A DNA stretch of 64,000 nt from Desulforamulus aeronauticus DSM 10349 (GCF_900142375.1 NZ_FRAR01000014.1:1-64000); one strand, 5' to 3'; numbered from the stretch's first letter, positions 34,094 through 43,172 are shown. Notes: generated by a model from the letters alone, not told the origin. Numbers and translations: made by a program.

Positions 34094-34252
34094 ATGCAAA
34101 TAGACAAGCAGAGTGCCATTATAGGTACCATTGTATTAGTAGGCAGTTCCGTTACTCAGTACTTGCTTTATCAACATATTGACTGGGCATATACTATTCT
34201 GATGGCCATTGTCTTTATTATGCTGGCGCCGTATCTCAAAAAGAAAAAATAA
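34094..34252 (+). CDS. small membrane protein, two helices
   Basis: A 52-residue product starting 5 nt after the winged-helix gene. Two hydrophobic helices (SAIIGTIVLVGSSVTQYLL and AYTILMAIVFIMLAPYL) are followed by a KKKK tail. I do not recognise the family. Tight coupling suggests it is cotranscribed with the regulator. Confidence 0.6.
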   Translation: MQIDKQSAIIGTIVLVGSSVTQYLLYQHIDWAYTILMAIVFIMLAPYLKKKK

Positions 34253-34284
34253 GTCAGTTAGTACATCTGATAGTAAAATAAAAA

Positions 34285-34319
34285 GGTACCCACCCTGGTG
34301 ATTGGGTGGGTATCTTTTG
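34285..34319. terminator. bidirectional terminator
   Basis: TACCCACCC pairs with GGGTGGGTA, then CTTTTGTT. It lies between convergent genes. Confidence 0.8.
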
Positions 34320-34327
34320 TTACTAGT

Positions 34328-34777
34328 TTACACTCTTTCCTGCGGCCAATCGGCAGCCGGGTCTTTATCAAATTCGAGTCCAATAAGAGTTACTGAATCG
34401 TCAAAGATATCGGGGCTGTGGTGTTCCTTATGTCTTAAAATGATGCCGAACATGGGGGATTTAGTATTTAACTCCTGCAGTTTCTGTAAGATTTGTCCAG
34501 CCTTGTTTCTTTGAAATTTGATAGCAAAACCAACCGCATCGGGATATGCTAAATAAAGCAAATAGGCATCTTCTGCTTGGTCATACTCCCAGCGGTATTC
34601 AAAACGACCCGTGTGGGCTGGTGCAATTCGATTGTTAGGATTAATAGCCTGATAGGGAATGGCAAAGTCTGGATGCTCTAAAATAATCCCTATGCTCTCT
34701 TTAGATTTTCTTGGTTTAATCGTACCAATGCTCCCGCCAAAGGGTTCAATAACTTTAATTTTAGAATCGGTGGTCAA
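34328..34777 (-). CDS. hypothetical protein
   Basis: A 149-residue soluble protein with mixed alpha/beta character (FEYRWEYDQAEDAYLLYLAYPDAVGFAIKF). No signal peptide, cysteine motif or known domain is seen. A good AGGAGG ribosome site lies upstream. I do not recognise it, and neighbours give no clue. Confidence 0.65.
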   Translation of the reverse strand: MTTDSKIKVIEPFGGSIGTIKPRKSKESIGIILEHPDFAIPYQAINPNNRIAPAHTGRFEYRWEYDQAEDAYLLYLAYPDAVGFAIKFQRNKAGQILQKLQELNTKSPMFGIILRHKEHHSPDIFDDSVTLIGLEFDKDPAADWPQERV

Positions 34778-34905
34778 GGGTGGTTCCTCCTTTATGAGCA
34801 GTTACATTTCTATTTTGTCCACTGTGTTTAATAATACATAGTTGTACGCAAAAAAACAACCAGCCAGGCGTGGAGTGTTTGGAAAAATGAAATTGGGTGA
34901 GACAG

Positions 34906-35541
34906 ATGCTGCAATATAAACGTTGGTCTGAGGTTCCCGGTTACTTAATGAAAAAATCCCAGTTAGCAAGGCTCGGTTTACAGCCCAAACAGGCTGATGC
35001 CCCAGACGGCATTATTCATTTTTATAGTGGTTCTTATTACAAGAGAGAACACTTATACGACGTGGAACGCTGCATACCCATTGAAAATTACCAAATATCA
35101 ATTGATCACCTGGAAATGAATACCGAAAACCTTTCTGAGGCCCTTTATATTATTAACAAGTTTGCCAAACGAAAAAGAGATACTAAAAAGGACCATTATG
35201 AACAAGGCCACCATGATTTGGTAAAGAGCTTAAAGCAAAGAGAACATCAATTATATGAATTAAAGTCCCAGGTTCTAACGAAGATGCTGGCGGAAGAAAG
35301 GGCAGAAATTTTAGGAATCCATAAGCAAATCATCAACACCCAGGGAAAACGGGAATCCATTAACCACCTTTTATTGATTCAAGTGGGAGAGCATACCTTT
35401 CATCGCCCTGCTAAGGCCAAGGATATTAAAAAACACCCCTTCCTAGGAGAAATTGATATCATCTCCGCGGAAAAGGAAAGTACTTCATTAACGTTTCTGG
35501 AAGCCGTAAAACTCCTGGAAAAGTATTTGGCTATGAGCTAA
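34906..35541 (+). CDS. hypothetical protein with central coiled coil
   Basis: About 211 residues. The N-terminal 60 residues (MKKSQLARLGLQPKQADAPD and FYSGSYYKREHLYDVERC) look like a small substrate- or nucleic-acid-binding module. Residues about 80-150 are a charged helix or coiled coil, and the C-terminal part (HTFHRPAKAKDIKKHPFLGEI) is mixed. The start is either GTG 34897 or ATG 34906; I prefer the latter with GGTGAG upstream. No family is recognised. Confidence 0.6.
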   Translation: MLQYKRWSEVPGYLMKKSQLARLGLQPKQADAPDGIIHFYSGSYYKREHLYDVERCIPIENYQISIDHLEMNTENLSEALYIINKFAKRKRDTKKDHYEQGHHDLVKSLKQREHQLYELKSQVLTKMLAEERAEILGIHKQIINTQGKRESINHLLLIQVGEHTFHRPAKAKDIKKHPFLGEIDIISAEKESTSLTFLEAVKLLEKYLAMS

Positions 35542-35640
35542 CAGTCTAGCCAAAAGGAGTACGCTGGTTTAAATTTATAAAGGAAATTAACTTGGATTGT
35601 AGAAGCCTCTTTGAAAAAGAAACCATACGGAGGGAATACC

Positions 35641-35859
35641 GTGAATCTTCAACCAGGTAAATACAGACATTTTAAGGGGAATTATTACGAAGTTATTTGC
35701 GTGGCCAAACATTCAGAGACCGAGGAACCACTGGTGGTTTACCGCAGTGATAAGGACAGCAGCCTGTGGGTAAGACCCCTGGCCATGTTTACTGAACAAG
35801 TAGAAGTAGAGGGACAGCTAGTAAAGCGATTTACTTACATTGGACAAACTGGCCAGTAG
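35641..35859 (+). CDS. DUF1653 family protein
   Basis: A 72-residue protein matching the DUF1653 pattern: PGKYRHFKGNYYEVICVAKHSETEEPLVVYRS and LWVRPLAMFTEQVEVEG. Function is unknown in the family. I chose GTG 35641 because CGGAGGG precedes it; the frame opens at 35611. It lies 37 nt before the MFS transporter gene and may be cotranscribed. Confidence 0.8.
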   Translation: MNLQPGKYRHFKGNYYEVICVAKHSETEEPLVVYRSDKDSSLWVRPLAMFTEQVEVEGQLVKRFTYIGQTGQ

Positions 35860-35896
35860 CCAGCAGACATCTTTATAGCTAAGGAGAATTTTAAAA

Positions 35897-37324
35897 ATGC
35901 GAACAGGTACTAACAAATGGCAAACAATGTTCGCGGTAGCCATTGGGACATTTCTTTCGGCCATGAGTTCGAGCATTATCAACGTTGCTCTGCCATTCAT
36001 TGGTAACTACTTCGAAGTGGATATGGCATCTTTGGAGTGGGTGGTAATGGCCTATCTACTGGTGATTTCAAGCTTGCTCATTGCCTATGGTCGATTAGGA
36101 GATATTTGGGGTTATAAAAGTATTTATTTAACAGGTTTTGTTATTTTTACTGCCGCTTCTTTGCTTTGTGCTATTTCAGAAACAATTCATACATTAATTG
36201 CTTTTCGGGTGTTGCAAGGCATTGGCGCAGGCATGATTATGGCCATTGGGCCCGCCATCCTCACGGCCACTTTTCCTCCCCAGGAGCGCGGTAAAGCTCT
36301 GGGAATGATCGGTATGGTTGTGGCGTCAGCCTTGGCTACCGGCCCTTTTATCGGCGGTATCATGGTGCAATTTTTTGACTGGCAAATGGTTTTTTATTTA
36401 AATATCCCCCTTGGCATTCTGGGTGTAGTATGGGGCAGCTATATCCTACCCAAGAGTATCCAGGTAAACAAACAGGCCTTTGACTATCCCGGTGCCATAG
36501 CCCTTTTCTTAACGTTGTTCGCCATTCTGCTCTCTCTCAGTCACGGACAGCAATGGGGCTGGAGTTCTAGCCAAACTTTGTCGCTATTAGGTTTTGGCCT
36601 CTTGATGCTGGGTTTCTTCATTTGGTGGGAATTGCGGCATCCTCAACCTCTCATGGATTTAAATCTTTTTAAAATTCGTTTGTTTAGCGCAGCCAGTGTT
36701 AGCGCTCTGATTAACTACATGGCTATGTTTTCTTACATCTTCCTAATCCCCTTTTACCTGAAGGATGTGGCCGGTTTGGATCCCTCTCACATCGGGATGC
36801 TAATGGTGGTTTCCCCCCTGATGATTCTCTTGTCTTCGCCTATCAGTGGAACCTTATCCGATAAGATTGGTTCCCGTACGCTAAGTTCCTTAGGTATGGC
36901 CCTAACCTGTCTGAGCTTATTTTTACTCAGTGGCCTGGGAACTGCCTTTAGCCCGGTACAGCTGATCCTGCCGTTGTTACTTTTTGGTTTGGGTTCCGGC
37001 CTTTTTCAGGCTCCCAACAGCAGTGCTATCATGGGTTCCGTACCAAAACAGCGGCTGGGCATTGCCTCCAGTACCATTGCCAGCATGCGCAACATGGGTA
37101 TGGTGATGGGAATTGCCATAAGTGGTGCTGTCTTTAATGGGCGTCTGCCCATTTACCTAACCAAATATAACCAATTGGGTTACCAGGGACAAAACTTGCA
37201 GGCCACTGCCTTTGTCAACGCAATGCACGATGCCTTTCTTGTGGCCGCACTACTAGCAGTCTTCGGAGTAGTGACCTCCTACGTACGAGGCAGCCAACAG
37301 CCTTTGGGACAACCACAGAAATAA
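35897..37324 (+). CDS. MFS transporter, DHA2 (EmrB/QacA) family
   Basis: A 475-residue drug-efflux-type permease with 14 predicted helices. It carries family motifs in the first half: MSSSIINVALPFIG (motif D1 region), YGRLGDIWGYKSIYLTG (motif A), IAFRVLQGIGAGMIMAIGPAIL (motif B), and SALATGPFIGGIMVQFFDWQMVFYLNIPLG (motif C). The substrate is unknown. No regulator lies next to it. Confidence 0.93.
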   Translation: MRTGTNKWQTMFAVAIGTFLSAMSSSIINVALPFIGNYFEVDMASLEWVVMAYLLVISSLLIAYGRLGDIWGYKSIYLTGFVIFTAASLLCAISETIHTLIAFRVLQGIGAGMIMAIGPAILTATFPPQERGKALGMIGMVVASALATGPFIGGIMVQFFDWQMVFYLNIPLGILGVVWGSYILPKSIQVNKQAFDYPGAIALFLTLFAILLSLSHGQQWGWSSSQTLSLLGFGLLMLGFFIWWELRHPQPLMDLNLFKIRLFSAASVSALINYMAMFSYIFLIPFYLKDVAGLDPSHIGMLMVVSPLMILLSSPISGTLSDKIGSRTLSSLGMALTCLSLFLLSGLGTAFSPVQLILPLLLFGLGSGLFQAPNSSAIMGSVPKQRLGIASSTIASMRNMGMVMGIAISGAVFNGRLPIYLTKYNQLGYQGQNLQATAFVNAMHDAFLVAALLAVFGVVTSYVRGSQQPLGQPQK

Positions 37325-37328
37325 AATA

Positions 37329-37367
37329 ACTCCCACCGTTGTCTATTTGAATTCGGTGGGAGTTTTC
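37329..37367. terminator. bidirectional terminator
   Basis: ACTCCCACCG with CGGTGGGAGT, then TTTTCC. It separates the MFS gene from the convergent dinB operon. Confidence 0.85.
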
Positions 37368-37371
37368 CATC

Positions 37372-37686
37372 CTACATTCGCAGTTCGAAGGTACCACAGG
37401 CCGTATTATGACCTCCTTGGCTCGCTAATGCCTGTAGAGCTTCTTTGCCTAGCAAGAGCATAAGCTCCACAATATCGATACTCTCAGGCACTCTTTTTTG
37501 TCGCTGGCGGTAAGCTTTGACCCCAGCTAAACAGATTCTCCGGTTTTCCTGCTGCCCAATTACGTTTACATAATACTTGCACTGTCCACAGGCGTGTTTG
37601 AGCTTTTCACCTGCCTGGGGCATCATCATCCGGTGGCCGGTAAAAAGAAAATTATTTTTATAGTAATTCTTTAGCTTATCGTTCAT
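37372..37686 (-). CDS. hypothetical Cys-containing protein downstream of dinB
   Basis: A 104-residue soluble, basic protein with CGQCKYY and a later Cys (RRICLAGVKAYRQRQKR), which could bind zinc. It overlaps the dinB stop by 11 nt and has GGAG 6 nt before its ATG, so it is translationally coupled to polymerase IV. It may act in the same DNA-damage process, but no family is recognised. Confidence 0.65.
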   Translation of the reverse strand: MNDKLKNYYKNNFLFTGHRMMMPQAGEKLKHACGQCKYYVNVIGQQENRRICLAGVKAYRQRQKRVPESIDIVELMLLLGKEALQALASQGGHNTACGTFELRM

Positions 37687-38866
37687 GGTAAACTCCGCAG
37701 TCTGTCAAAGACACCGCCCGTTTAATACTGTGCTGACCCCAGCGGGAACGAATTAAGTCTGTGGCCCGATCTATTCTTTCCTGTTTATCTCGCTCAACCA
37801 ACAAATTTAGCTGCGTTTCTTCCTTCCGGAGTAACCCTGAAAGTGTTAGTCCCACCAATCTTACTCTCACTTCCTCATGCCAATGTTTTTGCAGCAAAAA
37901 TACTGCCTCATCATAAATTTCCTGGGTGATATCTGTATAGGAATATAACGTTCTGGAATGGGTCTCAGTAAAAAAATTGGGGTCTTTCATCGTTAGACTG
38001 ACCCGGTTGCCTAAACAGCCAGCCCGACGAGCCCGCTGGGCCACCTCCTCGGCCAACTCCAAAATAACCACTTTGATTCGGTCAAATCCCAGATAGTCCC
38101 TGGGCAGTGTAATTTGATTGCCCACGCTCTTGACAACATCCATTGCCTGGGGATCCACGGGGCTGAAATCAATGCCTTGGGCAGAATGGTGCAAAACCTC
38201 TCCGATGAGACCATATCTTTTTTTAAGCACGTCCGGCGGCAGAACTGCCAGGTCTCCGATGGTCTTTACCCCCACCTGGTTCAGCCAGCGTCCGATACGG
38301 GAACCCACCCCAAACAACTCTTTCACCGGCAACGGCCATATTTTGTGGGGCCAATCCTCTAAGGTAAGGGGGATAATTTTATTAGGCTTCTCCAGTTCCG
38401 CAGCCATTTTAGCTACCAACTTGGAAGGGCCAATGCCAATATTAACCCCTACCCCGATTTCATTATTAATGCGTCCTTGAATTTTTCCGGCAATTTCCAG
38501 GGGGCTGCCCAAAATTTTTAAGCAACCTGTAATATCCACAAAGCTTTCATCAATGGAACAGGGTTCTACCAAATCACTAAAGTCCTTTAAGATCTTGTTA
38601 ATGCTGGTAGAAAATTTTACATACTCTTTAAAAGAAGGAGAAACAAAAATAACCTCCCTGGAACGAGCCTTGGCTTCTGCCACTGTCATGCCAGTTTTAA
38701 TGCCAAATCTTTTTTTAGCCTCTACACTAGCTGCTAGAACAATCCCCGTTCGTTTAGCAGGATCTCCGCCCACCACCACAGGCTTGCCCTGCAGCCCAGG
38801 ATCTAAGGCCTGATGAACGGAAGCAAAAAAGCTGTTTATATCGCATAACAGAATTACCTTGGTCAC
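37676..38866 (-). CDS. dinB: DNA polymerase IV (Y-family)
   Basis: Error-prone translesion polymerase, about 396 residues. Visible: VILLCDINSFFASVHQALDP (first catalytic Asp), SIDESFVDITGC (catalytic Asp-Glu), a helix-hairpin-helix in the thumb (LFGVGSRIGRWLNQVGVKTIGDLAVL) and the little-finger domain. I chose GTG 38866 with GGTGGTG upstream; an ATG at 38884 has no ribosome site. No LexA-type box was evident in the short upstream gap. Confidence 0.94.
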   Translation of the reverse strand: MTKVILLCDINSFFASVHQALDPGLQGKPVVVGGDPAKRTGIVLAASVEAKKRFGIKTGMTVAEAKARSREVIFVSPSFKEYVKFSTSINKILKDFSDLVEPCSIDESFVDITGCLKILGSPLEIAGKIQGRINNEIGVGVNIGIGPSKLVAKMAAELEKPNKIIPLTLEDWPHKIWPLPVKELFGVGSRIGRWLNQVGVKTIGDLAVLPPDVLKKRYGLIGEVLHHSAQGIDFSPVDPQAMDVVKSVGNQITLPRDYLGFDRIKVVILELAEEVAQRARRAGCLGNRVSLTMKDPNFFTETHSRTLYSYTDITQEIYDEAVFLLQKHWHEEVRVRLVGLTLSGLLRKEETQLNLLVERDKQERIDRATDLIRSRWGQHSIKRAVSLTDCGVYHER

Positions 38867-39034
38867 AGCTACACCACCAAACATTCATTCGCTTTCTGTA
38901 AACTCATTATACCAAACAACAGTTCTAATACAAGGGGAACTCTTTTGCCAAATATCGGAAGGAAATATTAAATTCGGAGGTTTAAACGGAGTGTTTGCTG
39001 AATAGACATGATAAAAAGTGAAAGGAGTGGTTTT

Positions 39035-39391
39035 TTGGTTAACAGGGAGTACTTACAACAATTAAGTAAATGGGCCGGCTTGGTGGGAATTCTCAACATT
39101 ATTTTTGGGGCCTTTTCAGCCATCTGTGGTTTATTTGCCTTTATCGTAGGAGCTATTCCAGGCATTATTATGATTGTTCTGGGTGTCAAATTACGAAATG
39201 CCAAAAAGTATGCTGACGAAATGCTATCAATGGAGGAAAACGAAAGTAAAATTAATATGGTCCTAATGAGCTTAAACTCTTATTTTATGATTCAAGGTGT
39301 TTTACTAATTATTACCTTAGTTTTTTCTGTATTGGGAATATTAGGTGGATTCTTGGCTGGCCTTACCTTGTTTAGCCAGATTCCTTTTTAA
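39035..39391 (+). CDS. hypothetical membrane protein
   Basis: A 118-residue protein with three helices (about residues 15-35, 36-55 and 85-112) rich in Gly, Phe and Ile, resembling DUF5362-type small clostridial membrane proteins. That match is weak. TTG start at 39035 after AAGGAGTGG. It lies 82 nt before lepB on the same strand. Confidence 0.65.
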   Translation: MVNREYLQQLSKWAGLVGILNIIFGAFSAICGLFAFIVGAIPGIIMIVLGVKLRNAKKYADEMLSMEENESKINMVLMSLNSYFMIQGVLLIITLVFSVLGILGGFLAGLTLFSQIPF

Positions 39392-39473
39392 ATAATATAC
39401 TAATTTGATTTCTCGGGGAAAAGTTCCTATAATAAAAAGAGCATCAATTAATTAACGAATGGAGAAACTACCA

Positions 39474-40001
39474 ATGTCAGAGTTGAAGAGATTCCTCCGA
39501 GAATGGGTTGGCATCCTTGTAATCGCTGTTGTATTATCTTTAGTCGTACGAACCTATATTGCAGAAGCCCGCTGGATTCCCAGTGAGTCCATGCTTCCTA
39601 CCTTAAAGATAGGAGATCATTTAATTATTGATAAAGCCTATTTTAAATTGAGTGGACTTCACCGGGGAGATATTGTAGTGTTCAAAGCCCCTCCCTCTGC
39701 CCAAAAAGAGGAAGACTTGATTAAACGAGTTATTGGGCTGCCCGGCGAAAAAATTGCTGTTAAAGACGGTGTTGTTTATATTAACGACCAAGAACTCAGC
39801 GAGTCCTATATTGCAGAAAAACCCAACACTGATTTCGCAGCTATTACCATTCCCGAAGATAAGGTTTTTGTCATGGGAGATAATCGTAATAACAGCTACG
39901 ACAGTCGCTTCTGGGGCACCTTGCCCATCGAAAACATCATCGGTAAAGCTGTGTTCCTCTATTATCCTTTTAAGGATGTGGGAGTTCTCCTAAGTGAGTA
40001 A
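39474..40001 (+). CDS. lepB: signal peptidase I
   Basis: Membrane-anchored serine/lysine protease that removes secretory signal peptides. One N-terminal helix (WVGILVIAVVLSLVVRTYI) is followed by box B with the nucleophile (PSESMLPTL), box D with the base Lys (DLIKRVIGLPGE) and box E (VMGDNRNNSYDSRFWG). The 175-residue length is normal for the Bacillus Sip type. ATG 39474 has GGAG 9 nt upstream. Confidence 0.95.
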   Translation: MSELKRFLREWVGILVIAVVLSLVVRTYIAEARWIPSESMLPTLKIGDHLIIDKAYFKLSGLHRGDIVVFKAPPSAQKEEDLIKRVIGLPGEKIAVKDGVVYINDQELSESYIAEKPNTDFAAITIPEDKVFVMGDNRNNSYDSRFWGTLPIENIIGKAVFLYYPFKDVGVLLSE

Positions 40002-40004
40002 AAT

Positions 40005-40045
40005 AAAACCAAGGGCAAATCCTGTCATGCCCTTGGTTTTTTCTT
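40005..40045. terminator. bidirectional terminator
   Basis: AAAACCAAGGGC with GCCCTTGGTTTT, then TTCTTT. It lies between lepB and the convergent metallopeptidase-like gene. Confidence 0.85.
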
Positions 40046-40074
40046 TATCTTTTATACTACAGCTTTTCTGAAGG

Positions 40075-40533
40075 TTAATCTTCTTCCTCAACTGTCCACT
40101 CTTCTTGCCATCCCATAATTTTGCTAATCTTACTGGAGTTTCTATTAATAAAATTTGTGGCAAACGTATCTGCATCTTTTTCCGATTTTGCATCATCATG
40201 AAACAGCCGGTTGTTAACATATTGATACCGATGCCTTAACTCATGGGCCAGAGCATGTAATGAATATAACTGCTTACTGTGCAGATCATCGCCATCATCG
40301 GTCTGTGAAAAAATACATAAATAAACAATATCTGCTGCCGGATCATAACTGCCCTCAAGTTCACCTCGAAACTCCTCCAGGGAAAAATTAAAGCTTTGCG
40401 GATAGTATTTAATTAGATCAAACCTTGTTTCGTAGACAAAGATCCTCTGGGGTGTATAATCCTTACCCAATAGCTTAATAATGCTTTCTATTTGCTTATT
40501 GGTGAGGATATTTTGGTTATTAATAATTTTCAT
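40075..40533 (-). CDS. putative zinc metallopeptidase-like protein (HExxH)
   Basis: A 152-residue protein with LHALAHELRHRYQY (HELRH, a zincin HExxH motif, about residues 93-106) and a downstream acidic segment EKDADTFATNF that could supply the third ligand, as in ImmA/IrrE-like and gluzincin folds. No signal peptide is present, so it acts in the cytoplasm. It is monocistronic. Substrate and role are unknown. Confidence 0.65.
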   Translation of the reverse strand: MKIINNQNILTNKQIESIIKLLGKDYTPQRIFVYETRFDLIKYYPQSFNFSLEEFRGELEGSYDPAADIVYLCIFSQTDDGDDLHSKQLYSLHALAHELRHRYQYVNNRLFHDDAKSEKDADTFATNFINRNSSKISKIMGWQEEWTVEEED

Positions 40534-40866
40534 ATATCTAACCTACCCCCTTACAGGTTTTTTATCATGCTTTCAATATTAGGAGCGTTATGTAAACTAG
40601 TTTCAGAGAAAACTGTGAGAAGAGTTTTTAACTAAAAATTTAAATTATTAGATTGCATCTATATTTTATTAATTATATAATTGTCTCGGCAATATACTTT
40701 AAGTATCCAACATTAACCTAGGAAAGACAAGGTTTGTAAAAATCAAATTGGTTGGTAAAGGATGTTCTTAACCAACTCTACACAGAATCTAGACCTAAAA
40801 TTTTTTACCAACATAGTTGTCAAAACAACTATGTTAAATTAATCCTTCATGGGGAGGTATACAAAT
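40534..40866 (+). ncRNA. leader region with strong hairpins before a tiny membrane peptide
   Basis: Most of 40534-40740 is AT-rich with no gene. Toward the right, TTGGTT/AACCAA arms (about 40748-40776) and a perfect 11-bp hairpin AACATAGTTGT/ACAACTATGTT (40812-40837) precede the ribosome site GGGGAGG. They could form a 5'-UTR structure controlling the next gene. Confidence 0.4.
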
Positions 40867-40947
40867 ATGCTTCCGTTAGAATTAGCATTACTATTGTTTT
40901 TAATAGTAGGTGGCACTGTATATCTAATTGCCCGGCGGCTATATTAA
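40867..40947 (+). CDS. 26-residue membrane peptide
   Basis: ATG with GGGGAGG upstream. The product is one hydrophobic helix with a basic C terminus (IARRLY). It resembles small membrane accessory peptides or type I toxins in shape only. It is followed by the DUF2269-like gene on the same strand after 55 nt. Confidence 0.5.
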   Translation: MLPLELALLLFLIVGGTVYLIARRLY

Positions 40948-41002
40948 CAAAAATACATAACGTTTTTCAATCTAACTATTAATTTTTAAAGGACGTGGGC
41001 AA

Positions 41003-41503
41003 ATGAAAACAATAAGTCTAACTGGCAAAGCATGGCTAAAAGGATTCCATATCTTTTTTGCCTGTCTGTGGATCGGTGCAGCTGTATCTATGATGCTTCT
41101 TGCTTTTGTTAGAGGACATATTTCCAATGGAGATGAACTTTGGGCAGTAAACATATCAATAAAGTTACTTGATGATTTTATTATTATACCTTCAGCAATT
41201 GGTTGTTTAATCACAGGGATTTTGTTTTCATGGTTAACCAATTGGGGATTTTTTAAATTTAACTGGATTGTTGTTAAATATATCATCAATATAGCAGCTA
41301 TTTTGTTCGGAACTTTCTTCCTTGGCCCTTGGGTCAATGGGATGGAAGCTATCTCTAAAGTTGAGCGACTATTATCACTGCAAAATGTGACCTATCTGCA
41401 CTATGCTAAAATGAACATTTACTTTGGTACCTTGCAGGCTTTGATCCTTATTTTGGCAGTTTTTATTTCGGTGTTTAAGCCTTGGGGTAAAAAGAAAAGA
41501 TAG
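41003..41503 (+). CDS. DUF2269-like membrane protein
   Basis: A 166-residue protein with four helices. It begins with a conserved-looking WLKGFHIFFACLWIGAAVSMMLL and contains IIPSAIGCLITGILFSWLTNWGFFKFNWIVVKY, the pattern of DUF2269 integral membrane proteins. Function unknown. GGACGTGG precedes the ATG. Confidence 0.75.
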   Translation: MKTISLTGKAWLKGFHIFFACLWIGAAVSMMLLAFVRGHISNGDELWAVNISIKLLDDFIIIPSAIGCLITGILFSWLTNWGFFKFNWIVVKYIINIAAILFGTFFLGPWVNGMEAISKVERLLSLQNVTYLHYAKMNIYFGTLQALILILAVFISVFKPWGKKKR

Positions 41504-41544
41504 AGAAAAAATTGGTACGTTACAATTCATCATGCCAAAGATGC

Positions 41545-42549
41545 TCATTTAGTGCAGGAAATCAATCCAAGATTTTCTATGGTCTTTGTGCCATCCTCAC
41601 CCTGAAGCCATGTGATAACCGCCCGAGCGCTGTGATCCTCCGAAAGATCGGAGCGAATGACTGCGTAATAGCTGTTGGCCAGTGGATAATAGCTGTCCGC
41701 AATGTTTTCCGCCGTGGGTAGTACCCCATCAAACGAGAGAATTTTCAGGTGCTCACCGATACCGGTTATTTCATTCATCTGCTGTAGGTAGGTATAGAGG
41801 GTGTAGCCCAATGCATAACTGTTGGTCGGTCTCCCTGACAGGCCACCATTATGGTAAAATGCAACCTGTTCCAGCATTCCCTCCATAGTCAGCTCTACAT
41901 AGTTATTCTGAATGCCTGGGTGCATTTCCTTATTGTTTAGAATCAAATTGTCCATTTGAGACTGGCTTCCGCTGTCGGAGTTTCGGCATATAGGAATGAG
42001 CTCCCTGTCCGGCCCTCCCAGTTCGCTCCAGTTGGTAATTCCATAGCTGAGATATATTTTTCTGATCTGCTCCAAGGTTATGGACTTCGTTGAATTTTCG
42101 ACGGAGGTAATAAATATTAACCCCTCGGCGGCAATCTTGTGAAATTCAAGTTCCACGCCCGCGTTCTCCGCCTCCTTGAGCACCTCGGCAGAGGCGTAGG
42201 GCACGAGGATCATATCTACCTCCCCGTTAATCAAAAGACGGTAAGAGGGTACGGTTTTTGAAGCCCGTGTGGGATACCCGGTCGCGTTCTCGCCGTACAT
42301 AGCCCGGTATACAGCTTGTACGATGGAGAGAGTTGAAGTGGATCCGTCGATTCTTGGATAATTCTTAGCGGTAATGCCAAGTGCATCGGCAGCGACCGTC
42401 ATTGTGATAGCATCATTGCCTTGCGGGGCAGGTTGGGTTGTAAGAGTGGGGTGTGTTGGCAGCTGCGTTTTGGCGGCACCGTTGTCGGAACAGGCACAAA
42501 GTGCCAGCAGCATCAAACTTACCAATAACAGACTAATGATTCTCTTCAT
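41545..42549 (-). CDS. PstS-like substrate-binding lipoprotein
   Basis: A lipoprotein signal (LLALCAC, Cys near residue 20) and a PBP-like fold: YPRIDGSTSTLSIVQAVY is the phosphate-contact DGSTS motif of PstS proteins, and CRNSDSGSQSQM the second anion loop. No permease or ATPase genes are near, so it may be a solitary sensor or scavenging protein. The start ATG 42549 has GAGG 6 nt upstream. Confidence 0.8.
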   Translation of the reverse strand: MKRIISLLLVSLMLLALCACSDNGAAKTQLPTHPTLTTQPAPQGNDAITMTVAADALGITAKNYPRIDGSTSTLSIVQAVYRAMYGENATGYPTRASKTVPSYRLLINGEVDMILVPYASAEVLKEAENAGVELEFHKIAAEGLIFITSVENSTKSITLEQIRKIYLSYGITNWSELGGPDRELIPICRNSDSGSQSQMDNLILNNKEMHPGIQNNYVELTMEGMLEQVAFYHNGGLSGRPTNSYALGYTLYTYLQQMNEITGIGEHLKILSFDGVLPTAENIADSYYPLANSYYAVIRSDLSEDHSARAVITWLQGEDGTKTIENLGLISCTK

Positions 42550-42668
42550 ATGCATCCTCAACTTCCTTGCCTAATCAATTCCTTCTTTCAGATAATTCTA
42601 ATAATTGATAATTTTACCATGCCTTTCTGAATAAAGAAAGATATGGTAACACCTCGACTCTAAGCCTA

Positions 42669-43172
42669 TTAAGACACAGCCATACTAATCAGTTTTAGCT
42701 TCCATGTCCCATTTTCAAAAGTAGCTTCGTATTTTGGAAAAACTGCTCCTAAACTACCAAACCAGGACACTCCTGTAATAATCGCCTTACCTTCACTATA
42801 TTCCTCTACTTCTACCCACAACAATGTTCCATCTATTGACCTGTTCAATCTTCCATCTGCGTTTAATTCAAATTTGGTCTTATCATTTTGAGTTTCTTCA
42901 AAGCTATATATATTTGGAGATAAAGTGGTAAGCTCCTTCAATACTTCCTCTTGAGCCTGATCACTTAGCCCTATTAAGGTATTTAACTTTACTGCAACAA
43001 AGCCATTGCCACCATTTTCCTCCTGAAAAGCTTCTTTCATAACTGATATATATAAATCCATTCTTTGTCTTTCTTCAACGTTCTTATCATTAGGTACATT
43101 TTCCTGTGAACTACAACCAATCACTGAAAAAATAGCTACTGCTGCTATAAATGCTAAGAGAGTCTTCTTCAT
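42669..43172 (-). CDS. hypothetical lipoprotein
   Basis: A 167-residue product with a lipobox (AIFSVIGCSS, Cys at about 20), a short Asn/Glu linker and a soluble domain ending in beta-rich sequence (ALLWVEVEEY-like, ATFENGTWKLKLISMAV). The pattern fits Bacillus-type peptide-dependent surface lipoproteins of unknown role. ATG 43172 follows AGGAGGG with GGGG nearby. Confidence 0.6.
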   Translation of the reverse strand: MKKTLLAFIAAVAIFSVIGCSSQENVPNDKNVEERQRMDLYISVMKEAFQEENGGNGFVAVKLNTLIGLSDQAQEEVLKELTTLSPNIYSFEETQNDKTKFELNADGRLNRSIDGTLLWVEVEEYSEGKAIITGVSWFGSLGAVFPKYEATFENGTWKLKLISMAVS

